In this document: positions 11,702 to 22,385 of the stretch, in pieces
Layout of the letters: each line of letters starts with the position of its first letter
How positions within the stretch are numbered: the first letter of the stretch is position 1
Source of the DNA: Branchinecta lynchi
Taxonomy: Eukaryota; Arthropoda; Branchiopoda; Anostraca; Branchinectidae
Length of the DNA stretch: 64,000 nucleotides
Assembly (NCBI GenBank): GCA_023053575.1
Contig: JAKZAP010000009.1
Coordinates: forward strand, 21,557,869-21,621,868
Reading direction: 5' to 3'
Made by a program: the position numbers and the translations under genes
The notes under the pieces: generated by a model
Database searches by the model: none
What the model saw: the letters and a program-made list of their open reading frames with translations, nothing else
What the model was told of the DNA's origin: nothing

Positions 11702-12485
11702 CTATATATATATAAAAAGGCTTTAAAGAAAATGTTAGGATACCTTTTCGCCTGGTCAGGCATGCTCGCTTAACAGACTTTTCAAAAGAAGTTATATCCG
11801 CCAGATAATATTTTTCGCCGTTTTCAGGAAAGAAATTGGGAAATAAACCATTTCCAGTAGGTAGAAATTATTATTACGAACACAAGTGAATATTTCATCT
11901 TTGTAAAATCTTAACGTCAGCTAGCATTATCCACAACAAAGAAAATAAAATTCAAGCTCGTCTACTCATCAATTTTTCAATTAGTCAAATTGTATTGACC
12001 AAACCGGGGATAAACCCTTGCTGACTTAAAGCAAAAAAAAAATCAAGAAAAACCTCAAACCAAATGACTGAAAGAATTGGTACTGGCAAAATTTAGCTGA
12101 ACATCCCCTGCTTCCAAATCGCGCCACTAGTTCTACCATTCTTGGTTCACACTTAGTCTGCATCTGAGCTAGCGACTTGGACTGCCGGACATTCGGCATG
12201 GAGGCTGTGCAAGGTATCTTTGAAAGTACTGATGCAATTGACGACCTCAGTTGGAAGGGTGTTCCACCAGCTCATCGCCTGTTTAGGATAGACCATCTGC
12301 CACCGTCTTTGAGAATCGCCAGCCACTCAACCTGAAGTCATGTCGAAGAAATATGTCACAACGCACAGGTGACTAAGCTGATAGCTTTTAGTAACTATTG
12401 GTAGGATTTCGATTACATGTTTCACACTCGTATAAATAAACTGAAAGTGGCAAACTGCCCTGACTGCTGGGAATTTCCTACTTAC
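11702..12485 (-). other. intron between gene I exons B' and C'
   Basis: The donor GTAAGTAGG starts at 12485 and the acceptor AG is at 11703-11702. I see no separate feature inside. Confidence 0.65.
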
Positions 12486-12646
12486 CAGGTTGGCGAGAAT
12501 CCGTGATGATATTTTCCGATCGAGGCAAAACGCGGTGATCAATGTGACTACTTCCGAATAGTTTCTAACGCCGTCGACAGCTTCAGCGCTATCATCATAG
12601 TTTGCCACACAGGCAGTCACTGGACCAACAACGCGAAGACGGTCAC
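12486..12646 (-). CDS. gene I internal exon (B')
   Basis: A 161-nt exon between the acceptor …CTTTTATAG and the donor CTG|GTAAGTAGG. It enters in phase 1, completing the GGT codon started by exon A', and leaves in phase 0. The product starts GDRLRVVGP, contains ANYDD, and ends in a hydrophobic helix with FCLDRKISS. Gene II exon B (44883-45040) has the same length class and pattern (GD-L, A-YDD, FC-R-IS). This paralogous match with conserved splice sites is the main evidence that both are real exons. Confidence 0.75.
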
Positions 12647-12776
12647 CTATAAAAGAGATACATGTCAAGTCTTCATCATCTCTATTTTCGGGTACGACCG
12701 AACGAACTAAAATTAAACATGAAAAGACAAGTATTTACAATCTTGTGACCTATTTCAGTGGGTGATAGTAGATCAT

Positions 12777-12928
12777 TAATGGTCCAGTATTGACCAGGGA
12801 CGATCCACTATAAACCATATGGAAATTATCTGCTATGGATCGTTTTTCTTACAGCGGCAAAACACTTTTGTGTTGAACTCGGTGAAGTTAATTCGCCAGA
12901 TCGAGTCTACGTAAACTGGACCACTAAA
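12777..12928. mobile_element. small MITE with TGGTCCAGT ends
   Basis: The ends TGGTCCAGT and ACTGGACCA are inverted, with TAA to the left and CTA to the right. It lies in intron 1 of gene I, upstream of B'. Coding content: none. Confidence 0.5.
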
Positions 12929-12929
12929 T

Positions 12930-13252
12930 AAACATTGTGACAAATTTTTGTCAAGTTTCAGCTAAAACCTGATTTTCCGCTTTGTAGTTTCAAAGCTTCC
13001 ACTATCCAAAGTCCATGCGAGGAGCACCCTATATAGCCAACTGCGAACCATGGTTGATTGCGGCAAACGAATAGATATGAGATAGTTCGGCCCTTCTTGG
13101 CAAGGGTCCTCTTCAGACTGTAGCTATAATATGAACCTACATGCAAACTGCTGGTTCATTCTTCTAGCCACAGTGATCAATTGCGGTATCATTTTCTAGC
13201 GAACGAAGATTTTCCGAGAAGGATCAAGGATTCCCCGGAGTGGGTATGGGTT
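12930..13252. other. intronic sequence, repeat fragment only
   Basis: It holds one minus-strand fragment (about 13075-13130) of the foldback/hammerhead-like family with core CTGAAGA but GAAC instead of GAAA. Nothing else is supported. Confidence 0.5.
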
Positions 13253-13540
13253 GGGATCGACTAAAAAGAGGCATGACATAGTGTAGCCTACACTATGTCA
13301 TACCTCTCGTGCCTCCTACACTGTGTAGGAGGCACGAGTACTAAGAGGCACGAAAACTAAAAGGGCCCTTTCAGGCTTCACAGTGATGGGCAGGAACGAT
13401 GTTCTAAACTGACTTCTTTCAGGCCCCGGAGTTACGAACTCTCACTTACTTGTCTACTCCTACTACTTCCTAATCTCTTTTTATTACTCGTGCCTCCTAT
13501 GCGATGCCGTGCCGTGCCGTGCCTCTTCTTAGTCGATCCC
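13253..13540. mobile_element. MULE/Merlin-type MITE, copy a
   Basis: The TIR GGGATCGACTAAAAAGAGGC is present at both ends with GCACGGCACGG-like repeats just inside. A full internal inverted repeat (GACATAGTGTAG…CTACACTATGTC) lies near the left end. No matching flank duplication is visible in this copy. Confidence 0.75.
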
Positions 13541-13659
13541 ATTTGCCCCACGGCTTCATTTTGGGAAAGCCCGATGTTCGGTGCGTCGGGACTAAACCCT
13601 TAAAAACTATCAAAGGAGAAAACTGTTATTGGGATAAGTGAGGGAAAACCATCAGCAGT

Positions 13660-14021
13660 AGTGTTGGTCGATATTTGGGTTTTTCGACATATCAACATTT
13701 TCACTTCCGATAATCGATATATCGGTATCGATATTTTCGTACCATGCTTCGCTTGCGGCTCGTTTAACCAAAATTTAAGAGCAAAACTGTCGTAAATTTT
13801 TTTTTGCATCAACACGAACTTCGAATAAATAAAAAGAAAACTATGAAGAACATATTGCTCCAATTTCGGATAAAGAAATGTGACTTATGTTGGATTATTT
13901 ACAATTATTATAAATGAACAAATATCGTTTTCGATATCGATATTTACATTTCGATGTCGATATTTACATTTCGATATCGATATTTGGTCCGATATATCGT
14001 TATCGGTATCGAATAAAACAC
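13660..14021. mobile_element. diverged copy of the CGATAT palindromic MITE
   Basis: Starts TAGTGTTGGTCGATATT and carries the same CGATATCGATATTTACATTTCGATATCG core as 5816-6204. The right terminus is eroded. Confidence 0.65.
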
Positions 14022-14103
14022 CAATCAGCAGTCGATAAGAATCGTCCCTCTGAACACCACCGTACCTTTCCTTTCTGCATAATCCTAACAATAGCCGACA
14101 ACT

Positions 14104-14345
14104 GGATCGACTAAAAAGAGGCACGGCACGACACAGGAGGCACGAGTTGCAAAAAGAGATTAACAAGTGGCAGAAGTAGACAAGTAAGTGAGAGTTGTAA
14201 CTCCGGAGCCTAACAGAAGGCACACTAGAACAATGTTCCTGCCCCTCACTTTAAATCCTGCGATGATTTCTTTTCGTGCCTCTTTATAGTACTCGTGCCT
14301 CCTACACTATGTCGAGCCGTACCGTGCCTCTTTTTGGTCAAATCC
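14104..14345. mobile_element. MULE/Merlin-type MITE, copy b
   Basis: Same TIR family as 13253-13540. The right end is mutated (TTTTTGGTCAAATCC). Confidence 0.7.
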
Positions 14346-14524
14346 AGGCATGAATCACGAATAAGCAGAAACCAAATGAGCCTTTTAGCGCAACCCGTGG
14401 ACAGCACATTCTTTACAGTGGACCTTCACTGAGGTTAGTAGATATAGCTAACCTCAGTGAAGGATGAGAAATATGGCGTATTCGTAATCAGAAATTCTTT
14501 AAAGCACAAAGCACACTAACTATG

Positions 14525-15541
14525 CTTGACCTAGACAAGCAAAACATGCGTCCGAACCATATGCGACGACGGTTGGGGTAGTTGGAACGGGGGGGGGGGG
14601 GGACTTTCTGACATGCATTAAAACCAAACGGATGGACAAAATGGGATGCAAGTTGGACAGTACCGAGTTTATGCGACCTTGATTCGTAATTTGGCGTCTG
14701 GAACGGAACGGATCCGGCCAAGGTGTATAGGGCGAGGGGTTGAAGCGGGAAGTAATCTGCAGATAGGGCATGCTCCATTCCAGTCAAATTTGATGGACGG
14801 GAAGAGGAGAAGTCAGAGATGCGCCGTTTATGTTTCCTAGTCGTATTCAGCTTTCAGCCACAGTGTGGGAGTTTGAAGGGGAATCCCAGAACTGCTGTGC
14901 CTCGCATAAGAGTCAAACAAGTAGAGCGATTCGTTTGCCTATTGGATAAGATAAGAGAAAATGCTTCAGACCATCCATTTAGAAGTCAGGACCAGATTCG
15001 TCTGCGTTAGGGGGAGTTGGAAGGGGTTACCGGAAATCGTGTGGCGCGTCTAGGGACCTAATGAGTGGATCTATTGGGTTGAAGCTTGGAAGGATCCTAG
15101 ATGATCCGAGGGATGCCGATGATCCAACTAGGAGCGTGTTCCATCCTTCTACCAATAGTAACTATTAGTTACTATTTTTGATACAACCTCGTGAAAAGTA
15201 CTACGCTGACCGTTGCAACCTTCTCGAAATAGTAACTAATAGTAACTATTTGCTTACCATACTCGGGAGCGTAGTAACCGTGGTAACTACGCATCTACGG
15301 ATTAGCCCGTGGCATGATATACTGCTGGAAATTAGAAAAATCATTCCAGCCTTGACGGCAAAAAGCCAGAATTCGTGACGTCATGCGTACTAGCTACGGC
15401 AAGTAGGGTGGAACACGCTCTAGATCTCCTATTTCTAGGTCCGAGTCGCGTTTTTGGGTAGCGGGATATTTTGTGACGTTTTCATCTACTTCCTTGTACC
15501 ACCTACTCGTAACAAGTGTCAGATGAGCTCGTAGCTCTTGT
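14525..15541 (-). mobile_element. Helitron-like element, copy 2 (left-truncated, interrupted)
   Basis: Core units match 63180-63600 of copy 5, and the right end is the family's GAGCTCGTAGCTCTTGTT. The hairpin end is missing. A Harbinger-type MITE is inserted at 15132-15420. Confidence 0.7.
15132..15420. mobile_element. Harbinger-type MITE with TAG target duplication
   Basis: GAGCGTGTTCC…CACGCTC ends with exact TAG flanks at 15129-15131 and 15421-15423, independently supporting the 3-bp target rule seen at 5324-5623. Confidence 0.85.
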
Positions 15542-15832
15542 TTTTCAATTTGATTTTTCTGCTCGGAGCTATTCTAAAAGCGTCCAGCTATGTACTTTCG
15601 AATCGCGCCACTGAATTAGTGACATGGGTGTGGGGCATTGCAAACGCGAGAAACACTTCTAAAATAACTCCTTTAAAGTTTAACTAAAAAGCTAGCTTGT
15701 TTTATTTTATCTAGAACACACTTTAAAATTTATGACGATGATTGGTTTTTTATTTTCGTCACAATTGGCTCTCCGAGGACGTGGTATTCCCAATCGCGTA
15801 GGTCAGAAAATCAAAGACGCTGCTGTAGGCTA

Positions 15833-16001
15833 CACTGTAAAAAGTTACTCCGGGTAGGGATTAAAGTTAACTGCAGTATTTGCTACTGGGATTAATCTTA
15901 TCTCTACTGAGATAAGATTAATCCGAATTACAGATAAGATTATCTTTTTAGAGATAAGATTAATCCCAATAGAAAATACTGCAAGATTTTTTTTTTCAGT
16001 G
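15833..16001. mobile_element. CACTGTAAAAA MITE, copy 1
   Basis: The ends CACTGTAAAAA and TTTTTTCAGTG are flanked by TA on both sides. The interior carries two mirrored GATAAGATTAATCC boxes. Other copies: 36962-37131, 44590-44707 and 49281-49412. Confidence 0.8.
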
Positions 16002-16002
16002 T

Positions 16003-16518
16003 ATGTCAGGCTAGAAAACAAGTACAGAAGAGTCCAAGACGTAGCAGATTGACAGAAGACCATTTGGTGCTGTTGTTGATCTGAAATATTTCAAATTACA
16101 CAGATCTACAACGATTGGAATATATTTCCTAAAGATGAAAAAATGTTATTCGTGAAAAGCGGAGCAATTGCCTAACGCGTTTCCATCGGGTTGCCTGTTC
16201 AACTGAATAAAGGTGACTCTTCACTTTCTGGAATCTGGGTTCCCAGATTTTTCGAGATCTTTTTCTAATTTCTTCTGCGATCCCGGAAATCGGGAAGTTC
16301 AAAAGCCGCTTTTTTTCGGATTATTTTGATATGTGTTTGGACCGGTTCATATTCCAGATGCAATTTGCAGAAGACGTCAAAGAATAATCTGGAAAAAAGT
16401 TTCGGGAGATGAAGACCTGACCTAAGTCATTCTTAACTGTACGTTATTCAGTCCTATTCGCGAAACTTCAAGATGTATTTCCAAAGAATAGCAGCCTTAA
16501 CCTTGCCCAGGGGTGACC
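16003..16518. other. intronic sequence without a recognised feature
   Basis: Part of intron 1 of gene I; no motif, TIR or exon recognised. Confidence 0.4.
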
Positions 16519-16723
16519 GGTTGACTGACTTTATTCCTTATCGTCATGACGTCGGGAAACGCAGCAGATACTTTTTGGCGGTTTTTCGGTTCTTCCTGAT
16601 GATAACACTTATTGTGCATAACATTTTGAAACATGACAGATAACATCCGACCTGTTATCTGTTACGAATTATCTGTTGACACCGCGCATCCTCGTGTTAT
16701 CTGTTATGAAACTTCTGACAGTG
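16519..16723. mobile_element. half copy of CACTGTCAGAAG foldback MITE next to a splice donor
   Basis: Only the right half is present, ending …ACTTCTGACAGTG at 16723. The terminus lies 15 nt from the exon A' donor at 16739-16738. Sequence matches the right arm of 17357-17699. Confidence 0.75.
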
Positions 16724-16739
16724 CAGTAGACGCTCTTAC

Positions 16740-17316
16740 CTTTTTTCAACACTTGACACAGCATAACTCCATCCGGCACAGGTACCGAGAACAAGAGAAC
16801 CTCAGAAGTCCACACGGTAGAACTGTGGTGCTCAAGTAACAGCAAAACTTCGTCATTATGAAAGCTGACAATGACACCAGACTCTCCCTCCAGTTCTGCT
16901 ACCTGCTGTGACTCCTTCGGTTCCAGACAGAACATGACACTTTGTGACCCTTCGAAGTTCAGGTTTACATTCCCCCAAAGCCTCGCAATTGAACTAAGAA
17001 TGCGGCCGTCTTTCCCTCCGCGCCGCATCCTCTTCTTAATTGCCTGTCCAACTGGCTGCGCGACAGTACATAACGCGACAGGTGTGCCACTTTCTTGACT
17101 GTTCTCCTTTTCAGATTGTTGGGTTTTCAGTTGTTCGTTTTCTGAGCTTGCTACCAGTGCGTTCTGGAGAACTGGGGTTTGAGTCGGGCTAGACGTAGCC
17201 AAAGACTCTTTGGACGTAGACGCCTCTTGTAGTTTCTTTTTCGACCGTGCAATGTTCTCAAGATGGCAACCCTTTCGACAAACGCAGACGTAGATAGTTT
17301 TCTTCGCAGTCTCGGT
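16740..17316 (-). CDS. gene I internal exon (A')
   Basis: A 577-nt exon with acceptor TTTTTTTGTTAG|ACC and donor AAAAAAG|GTAAGAG, phase 0 to 1. It encodes about 192 residues. The first ~25 contain a Cys/His cluster (YVCVCRKGCH), which may bind zinc. A polar Ser/Thr/Gln stretch and a basic RRGGKDGRI segment follow. The last ~100 residues look beta-rich and finish with VPVPDGVMLCQVLKKG. That ending is shared with exon A of gene II (YGVPIPDG…FKKG) and the orphan exon at 31494 (YGVNLRG…FRKG). Together with the GD that starts exon B, the pattern weakly suggests a cold-shock/OB-like barrel split by a phase-1 intron; this is inference. The function is unknown. Confidence 0.75.
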
Positions 17317-17356
17317 CTAACAAAAAAAAAAACACCTTATGATAAAATTATGATTG

Positions 17357-17699
17357 CACTGTCAGAAGTTTCATAACAGATAACACGAGGATGCGCGGTT
17401 TCAACAGATAATGCGTAACAGATAACACTTTGGATGTTATATGTTGTGTTTGAAAACGTTACGCATGAAATGTTACGCATAACAAGCTTTGTTAGGAAGA
17501 GCCAAAAAAGTATCTACTGGCTTTATTCCTTATCGTCATAATGTCGGAAAACTCTGCAGATACTTTTCGGCGGTTTTTCGATTCTTCCTGATGGTAAAAC
17601 TTAACATGCATAACATTTTGAAACGCAACGGTATCTCTTACGCATTATCTGTTGAAACCGCGCATCCTTGTTTTATCTCTTATGAAACTTCTGACAGTG
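17357..17699. mobile_element. full-length CACTGTCAGAAG foldback MITE
   Basis: Inverted arms of roughly 90 bp begin CACTGTCAGAAGTTTCATAA and end with its complement. Internal GGAAGAGCC/GATTCTTCC boxes are also mirrored. Its left end is 39 nt from the acceptor of exon A'. Confidence 0.8.
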
Positions 17700-18998
17700 T
17701 GGCAGATGAACTTTAAGATGAACAATTAAAGTTTTAAACAATATGTAAAACATCAATATAGATACTGTGTATACGAAACAAACTGTCACAACATTAGACT
17801 GTCGAACTTGTCGTTTGTACATTGAAACTAATATTATAAGGCAATTGTTAATCGCGTTAGTCAAACTAAAAATTATAAGGAATACATTCGTCAGTTATTC
17901 AAGATTTTCACGAACGCTGACACAAAGCTCTTACTATAATCTTCGGTTCTTGCATCGATGAGGTTCTGGGAATTTTTATGCTTGAGCTCGAGGACCTTTG
18001 AATCATCTATCCTTGATCTCTGCATTAATGTCAATTTGTAATTTGATGCTTAGTACTGCTTAATCTACCTAAAATACACATGATTGAGTAACACGGTCTC
18101 CACAAGACGCGCCAAAAATTAAACGGAATGAAATCCGCGGCATTCGTAGATCGGTCAGTTCTGGGACACGGCAGTTAGTGACAGGGGTACGACGCAAGAA
18201 AAGAGCATTGCTTGCAATTTCCAAATTTCCGTAAGTTCACCACTGGAACCTTTCAAACTAGAAACCAGAAACCCACCGTGACAAACTAAGTCTTGTTTTC
18301 GGCCAAAACCTACTGGAGACTCCATAAAATCGAGAGAGTCTTCAGCCTGCCTATGCCCCTAATAAAGAGAAAGAGAGGGATGGACGGAGGCATGAAACCT
18401 TGATGAAGTTTGGAGCTGACATCCTGAAGTCCCCAACGCACCCAGATATCCTGCCCCAGTTTACGGTAATTACCCCACACACACAAGACGAGGTTGGCAA
18501 CTCTGAAAGAGGGAAAAGAACTGTTACAATGCCCGCCTACACACTCGACGACAAGATTTTTAAACTCCTACGTGCCATCCTACGTGAAGCACTACAACGA
18601 CAATATCCTCAAATCGAAGTGATAGCTTATCATGTGTGTTCTTCTTGTTGCGTCTTTTGGTGTTTTTACCTTCTTACTTGTTTGACGTTACCCAGTTCTT
18701 GTTTGACGATACCTCTTGTATTAAAATAATTATTTGTAAATATTCAGTTTGTAAATAAGGTTGTTAGTATATTCAAGTTTAATGAGGGTTGTAAGTTCAA
18801 GTTCAGTAAGGGTCAATGTAAATATTAAGTAGTTTTGGGAATATATTAAATATGTAAAATGTAAATAAGTGCCCGTGCTTTACTGTAACTTGTGTACACT
18901 AATAACTTTGTGACGTATAGTGAAAAGAACGTAGTGTTAGTTCTTTCCCATGTTATTGCATTGTGATAAAGGGAAAGAATAAAGATTATTATTATTAT
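17700..18998 (+). other. unassigned; ends in a retroelement-like 3' tail
   Basis: I see no supported gene. A 109-codon open frame at 18400-18729 has no motif I recognise. The last 60 bases (…GGGAAAGAATAAAGATTATTATTATTAT) look like a plus-strand LINE 3' end with a trinucleotide tail, which abuts and truncates the next MITE. Confidence 0.45.
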
Positions 18999-19216
18999 AA
19001 GAGGCACGGCCCGGCACGACATAGCGTAGGAGGCACGACTACTAAAAAGAGGCATGAAAACTAAAATGGTCCTTTCAGGCTTCAGAGCGAGGGGCAGGAA
19101 CAATGTTATAACGTGCCTTCTTTTAGGCTCTGGAGTTACGAACTCTCACTTACTTGTCTACTTTTACTACTCGCTGATTCTCGTGCCTCCTGCCGTGCCT
19201 CTTTTTAGTCGATCCC
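18999..19216. mobile_element. MULE/Merlin-type MITE, copy c (left-truncated)
   Basis: Begins inside the TIR (AAGAGGCACGG) directly after the ATT tail and ends with the complete TTTTTAGTCGATCCC. Confidence 0.75.
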
Positions 19217-19605
19217 GGTCAGGATCTGTCTCACCTGAACTCCATCCCCCACGGATTTTTCAGGAACGGTACGAAATCCTTCAACCCCTCTTTCGTCAGA
19301 CGTTACAACACCGGTAGTGGTGATTTGTTGATGTTTCCAAATGAATAGATGGGTAAATAACATTTCTGTTATACAGGCGAGGGGGGCTAGGGGATCCTCC
19401 GATCCCCTAGTCCACTTCTTAGGATCCTTTGTGGCCCTCAGATGCGGCTTTCTCTGCCTGTATGGCTTGCGTGGACTGTACGCGGGGCTTTTGACGGGAG
19501 TCACGTAAGTGACCTGGTACTTACATTTGTTTGTTTGTTCAGTGTGTTTTTGTTATATTGTGGTCCATGTTGGCCTTATTTGAAATAAAATTAAAAAAAA
19601 AAAAC
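19217..19605 (+). other. unassigned, ends in poly(A)
   Basis: No frame is supported. The end (GGCCTTATTTGAAATAAAATT followed by A12) looks like the 3' end of a plus-strand retrotransposed sequence. Confidence 0.45.
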
Positions 19606-20020
19606 ATTTCAATTAGTTCATACTTTAGTAATGTCACGTAATCTTATGTTAGTTTTAGTTTAGTGTCAGAACCATAGTCAGACAAGAAACCTAGTACTTT
19701 AACGTCTGTTGTTGCAAGCTAGTTTAATAATACAAAGCAAGAGAAAAGGCATTCGCCTCTAAATAACTCTAAGAAATTTTAAGTAGTCGAACTGATCAGA
19801 GTTAAAAATCTCATCAACAATGCACTTAAAACTATTGATCGATTCAGCATTAACCGCATCTTCGGTAAGGCTGTTCCAAGGATCAACAATTCTGTTGCCA
19901 AAACCCCACTTAAAAACGTCCTTGTGGAATCTCGACTTTGTAAGCTTGTACGCGTGCCCCCGATGATGACGGTTAATGCTGAATCTTACTAAATCGTGTT
20001 TGTACACTAAGACTTGTATG
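19606..20020 (-). mobile_element. LINE 3' fragment (RT C-terminal domain)
   Basis: The minus-strand frame 20007-19759 contains the conserved C-terminal pattern of CR1/Jockey-type ORF2 (RHHRGHAYKL, FKWGFGNRIVDPWNSL). It is 5'-truncated with no RT core. A separate plus-strand LINE-like 3' end with a (GATT)n tail follows at about 20080-20142. Confidence 0.75.
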
Positions 20021-20200
20021 AAACTTGATAATTTGCAACAGTAGCCTACACATATATGATTTCATATTCCTGTCCTCCAGAAAAAACGGTCAACTAAGTC
20101 CGGCTACGTTGTTCCAAATAAAAATGATTGATTGATTGATTTTATACAAGAAAATGTTGTGCTATACGGTACAACACTGGGTCTTCTGCAGCTTCCACAT

Positions 20201-20605
20201 CGAAAGAAATAGAAAACCGTGATTTTTTGTTTTTTTTTATTGATCAGCTAATTATCCCTCTAGGATGATGTGCGAGGGATACATATAAATTCGGATATTT
20301 CGGTTGCACTTCCGGCAAACCGTCCAAAAATTGTTGAAAGTAAAAGTTCTATCTAAAGTTGATTAGAGGTTCGATGTAGATGGGTAGGGGTAAAGAGACA
20401 TCCTGAATCCATGTATGAAAATTCTTTCCTCACTGGACAAATAGTTAGCCCGGAATCCGGCAGAAACGAGAAAATTTTACGACGGTTTGCCGGAAGTGCA
20501 ACCGAAATATCCGAATTTATATTTATCCCTCACACATCATCCTAGAAGGATAATTAGCTGATCAATAAAAAAAAAACCGAAAATCACGGTTTTCTATTTC
20601 TTTCG
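20201..20605. mobile_element. long-arm foldback element, copy 2
   Basis: Arms of about 115 bp (starting CGAAAGAAATAGAAAACCGTG) are mirrored almost perfectly. The centre holds one unit of the ~130-bp repeat otherwise found in tandem at 2381-2830. Confidence 0.8.
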
Positions 20606-21139
20606 TAATGAATGGTCAGCTTGGCTTCAAACCTTATATAAGCTTACAATTCAATTCCATTCATTTTAATTTCAACATTCCTTAAACAAAACAACAAACA
20701 GAACACTCCCAAGAAGGGCACAACCGTGTCCTGTGCGGGAGTGCACAACTTTTAATCACCTATTACATATTATGACACACATTTCTCGTCTTAACCTTAT
20801 CATTTCTTTTTATTTACCCCCCCCCCCCCTACCCAACCCAACCCTCATTCACTAATAATAATATTGAAATTCAACTTAAATAAAATTCCAAATAAATATT
20901 CCACATTTACCTAACTATCCAAAAAATAATTTTTCAATCTATTTTTAAACAAAAACTGGTTCTCCGACTCTCTGATTCTCTCCGGAAGATGATTCCATAC
21001 ACATCAATGCCTTCGGTTTCTTGGGCGACCATGAGCCTGGACGGCACTTCGAACTCGAGGTCTATGCCCATAGCAGTCCAAACTTCTCGTATAAAAAATA
21101 TGTTGTCCCCCAAATTGGGTGATTTGACGTGTTTATTGG
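20606..21139. other. no gene seen
   Basis: Contains a C-run at about 20817-20829 and AT-rich sequence. The last nine bases before 21140 are the target duplication of the next element. Confidence 0.4.
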
Positions 21140-21428
21140 GGGATCGACTAAAAAGAAGCAGGGCACGGCACGGCATGGCGCAGGAGCCACGAGTGATAAA
21201 AAGAGATTAGCAAGTGGTACAAGCAGCAAGTGGCACGCAAGCAAGCAGCAAGTGGTACAAGCAGCAAGTGAGAGTTCGTAACTCAGCCTAAAAGAAGGCA
21301 CATTAGAGCGTTGTTCCTGCCCCTCACTCTGAAGCCTGAAAGGTACCATTTAGTTTTCGTGCCTCTTTTTAGTACTTGTGCCTCCTACACTGTGCCGTGT
21401 CGTACCGTGCCTCGTTTTAGTCGATCCC
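21140..21428. mobile_element. MULE/Merlin-type MITE, copy d, with 9-bp target duplication
   Basis: GGGATCGACTAAAAAG ends; GTTTATTGG is repeated exactly at 21131-21139 and 21429-21437. A 9-bp duplication with GGG-starting TIRs fits Mutator-like or Merlin elements. Confidence 0.85.
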
Positions 21429-22385
21429 GTTTATTGGTTCCCATTCTCTACCAACTTTGGTAATTCATCCGATTTTTTTTCAGTTCGCATCGATTTCACC
21501 GCATTCGGTCCGTCCCTTTGTAAATTCGGCGATTAGCGTGTTTATATTGTCTCATTCATTACCAAATTCGGTATTTCACCGGATTTTTTTTCAATTCCAT
21601 AAGTGTTCTATCGCATTCGGTCACCCCGTGTCATAATGTGTTTTATATTTAATTTACATGTTTAATAGTCGGTTTTTCTTCCTATATAACAAGGGTTTCG
21701 ATACGTGTTGTGTTTGATAACTTTTTTGTTTTGTTTTTACTGACAACAGGACGGGACGGGTATCGCATATTTGTTTTAGCTTCAGAGGAAAATATTAAAA
21801 GAAAAATAATTTTCTGTTCTATTCAATAGCCTACTGAAATTCCAAGCCAATTACAAGCTCCTCTGTTAGCTTACCAGGCAAGTCCGGGTGTTTTCTGCAA
21901 TGTTCCTTTCAGTACAATAATCCTCGAGAGCTGGAAGCAAATCGCAGGATGACCTCTTGGACGCCGGGAGATGGCGATCATCATAGCTAGCTCGAAGCTC
22001 GCCGCAGGCAGTCTGCGAGATCCGCAAGATATCACCTGTAACAAAAGTTCACGTGGGTCCTGTGGGTCCCATTTTTCATTCCAGTTTAGCTGCAGTTTCG
22101 TTTCAACTTGTTTACTAGCAAATTTTCCCCTCAATTTCAGTAACAGAGGTCAATCATGTTTGAAGTATCGGGTTTAGAAAGGTTGCAAATGTCATCATTG
22201 AATCTAGGAATTGAAATAACAGAACAAAGAGAAATGTAAATTTTGTGCTTCGTTGTAGTAGTTTTTAGTAGACCTTTCACAGCGTAGAATCTAGCAAGAG
22301 TCTGGCAGCATTAGCCTACAACATCAGTCCGGCAAAGAGTACGGCTGCGCTTCATTTGAGGCTTGCGAAGTCGTTCTTTGCGCTT
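21429..22385. other. no gene seen
   Basis: Two short similar segments (about 21470 and 21580, TTCACCGGATTTTTTTTCA-like) suggest a small local duplication. Nothing else recognised. Confidence 0.4.

Noticed and set aside
18400..18729. 109-codon plus-strand frame as a gene
   Set aside because: No recognisable domain, no splice context, and a paralog is not visible in the window.
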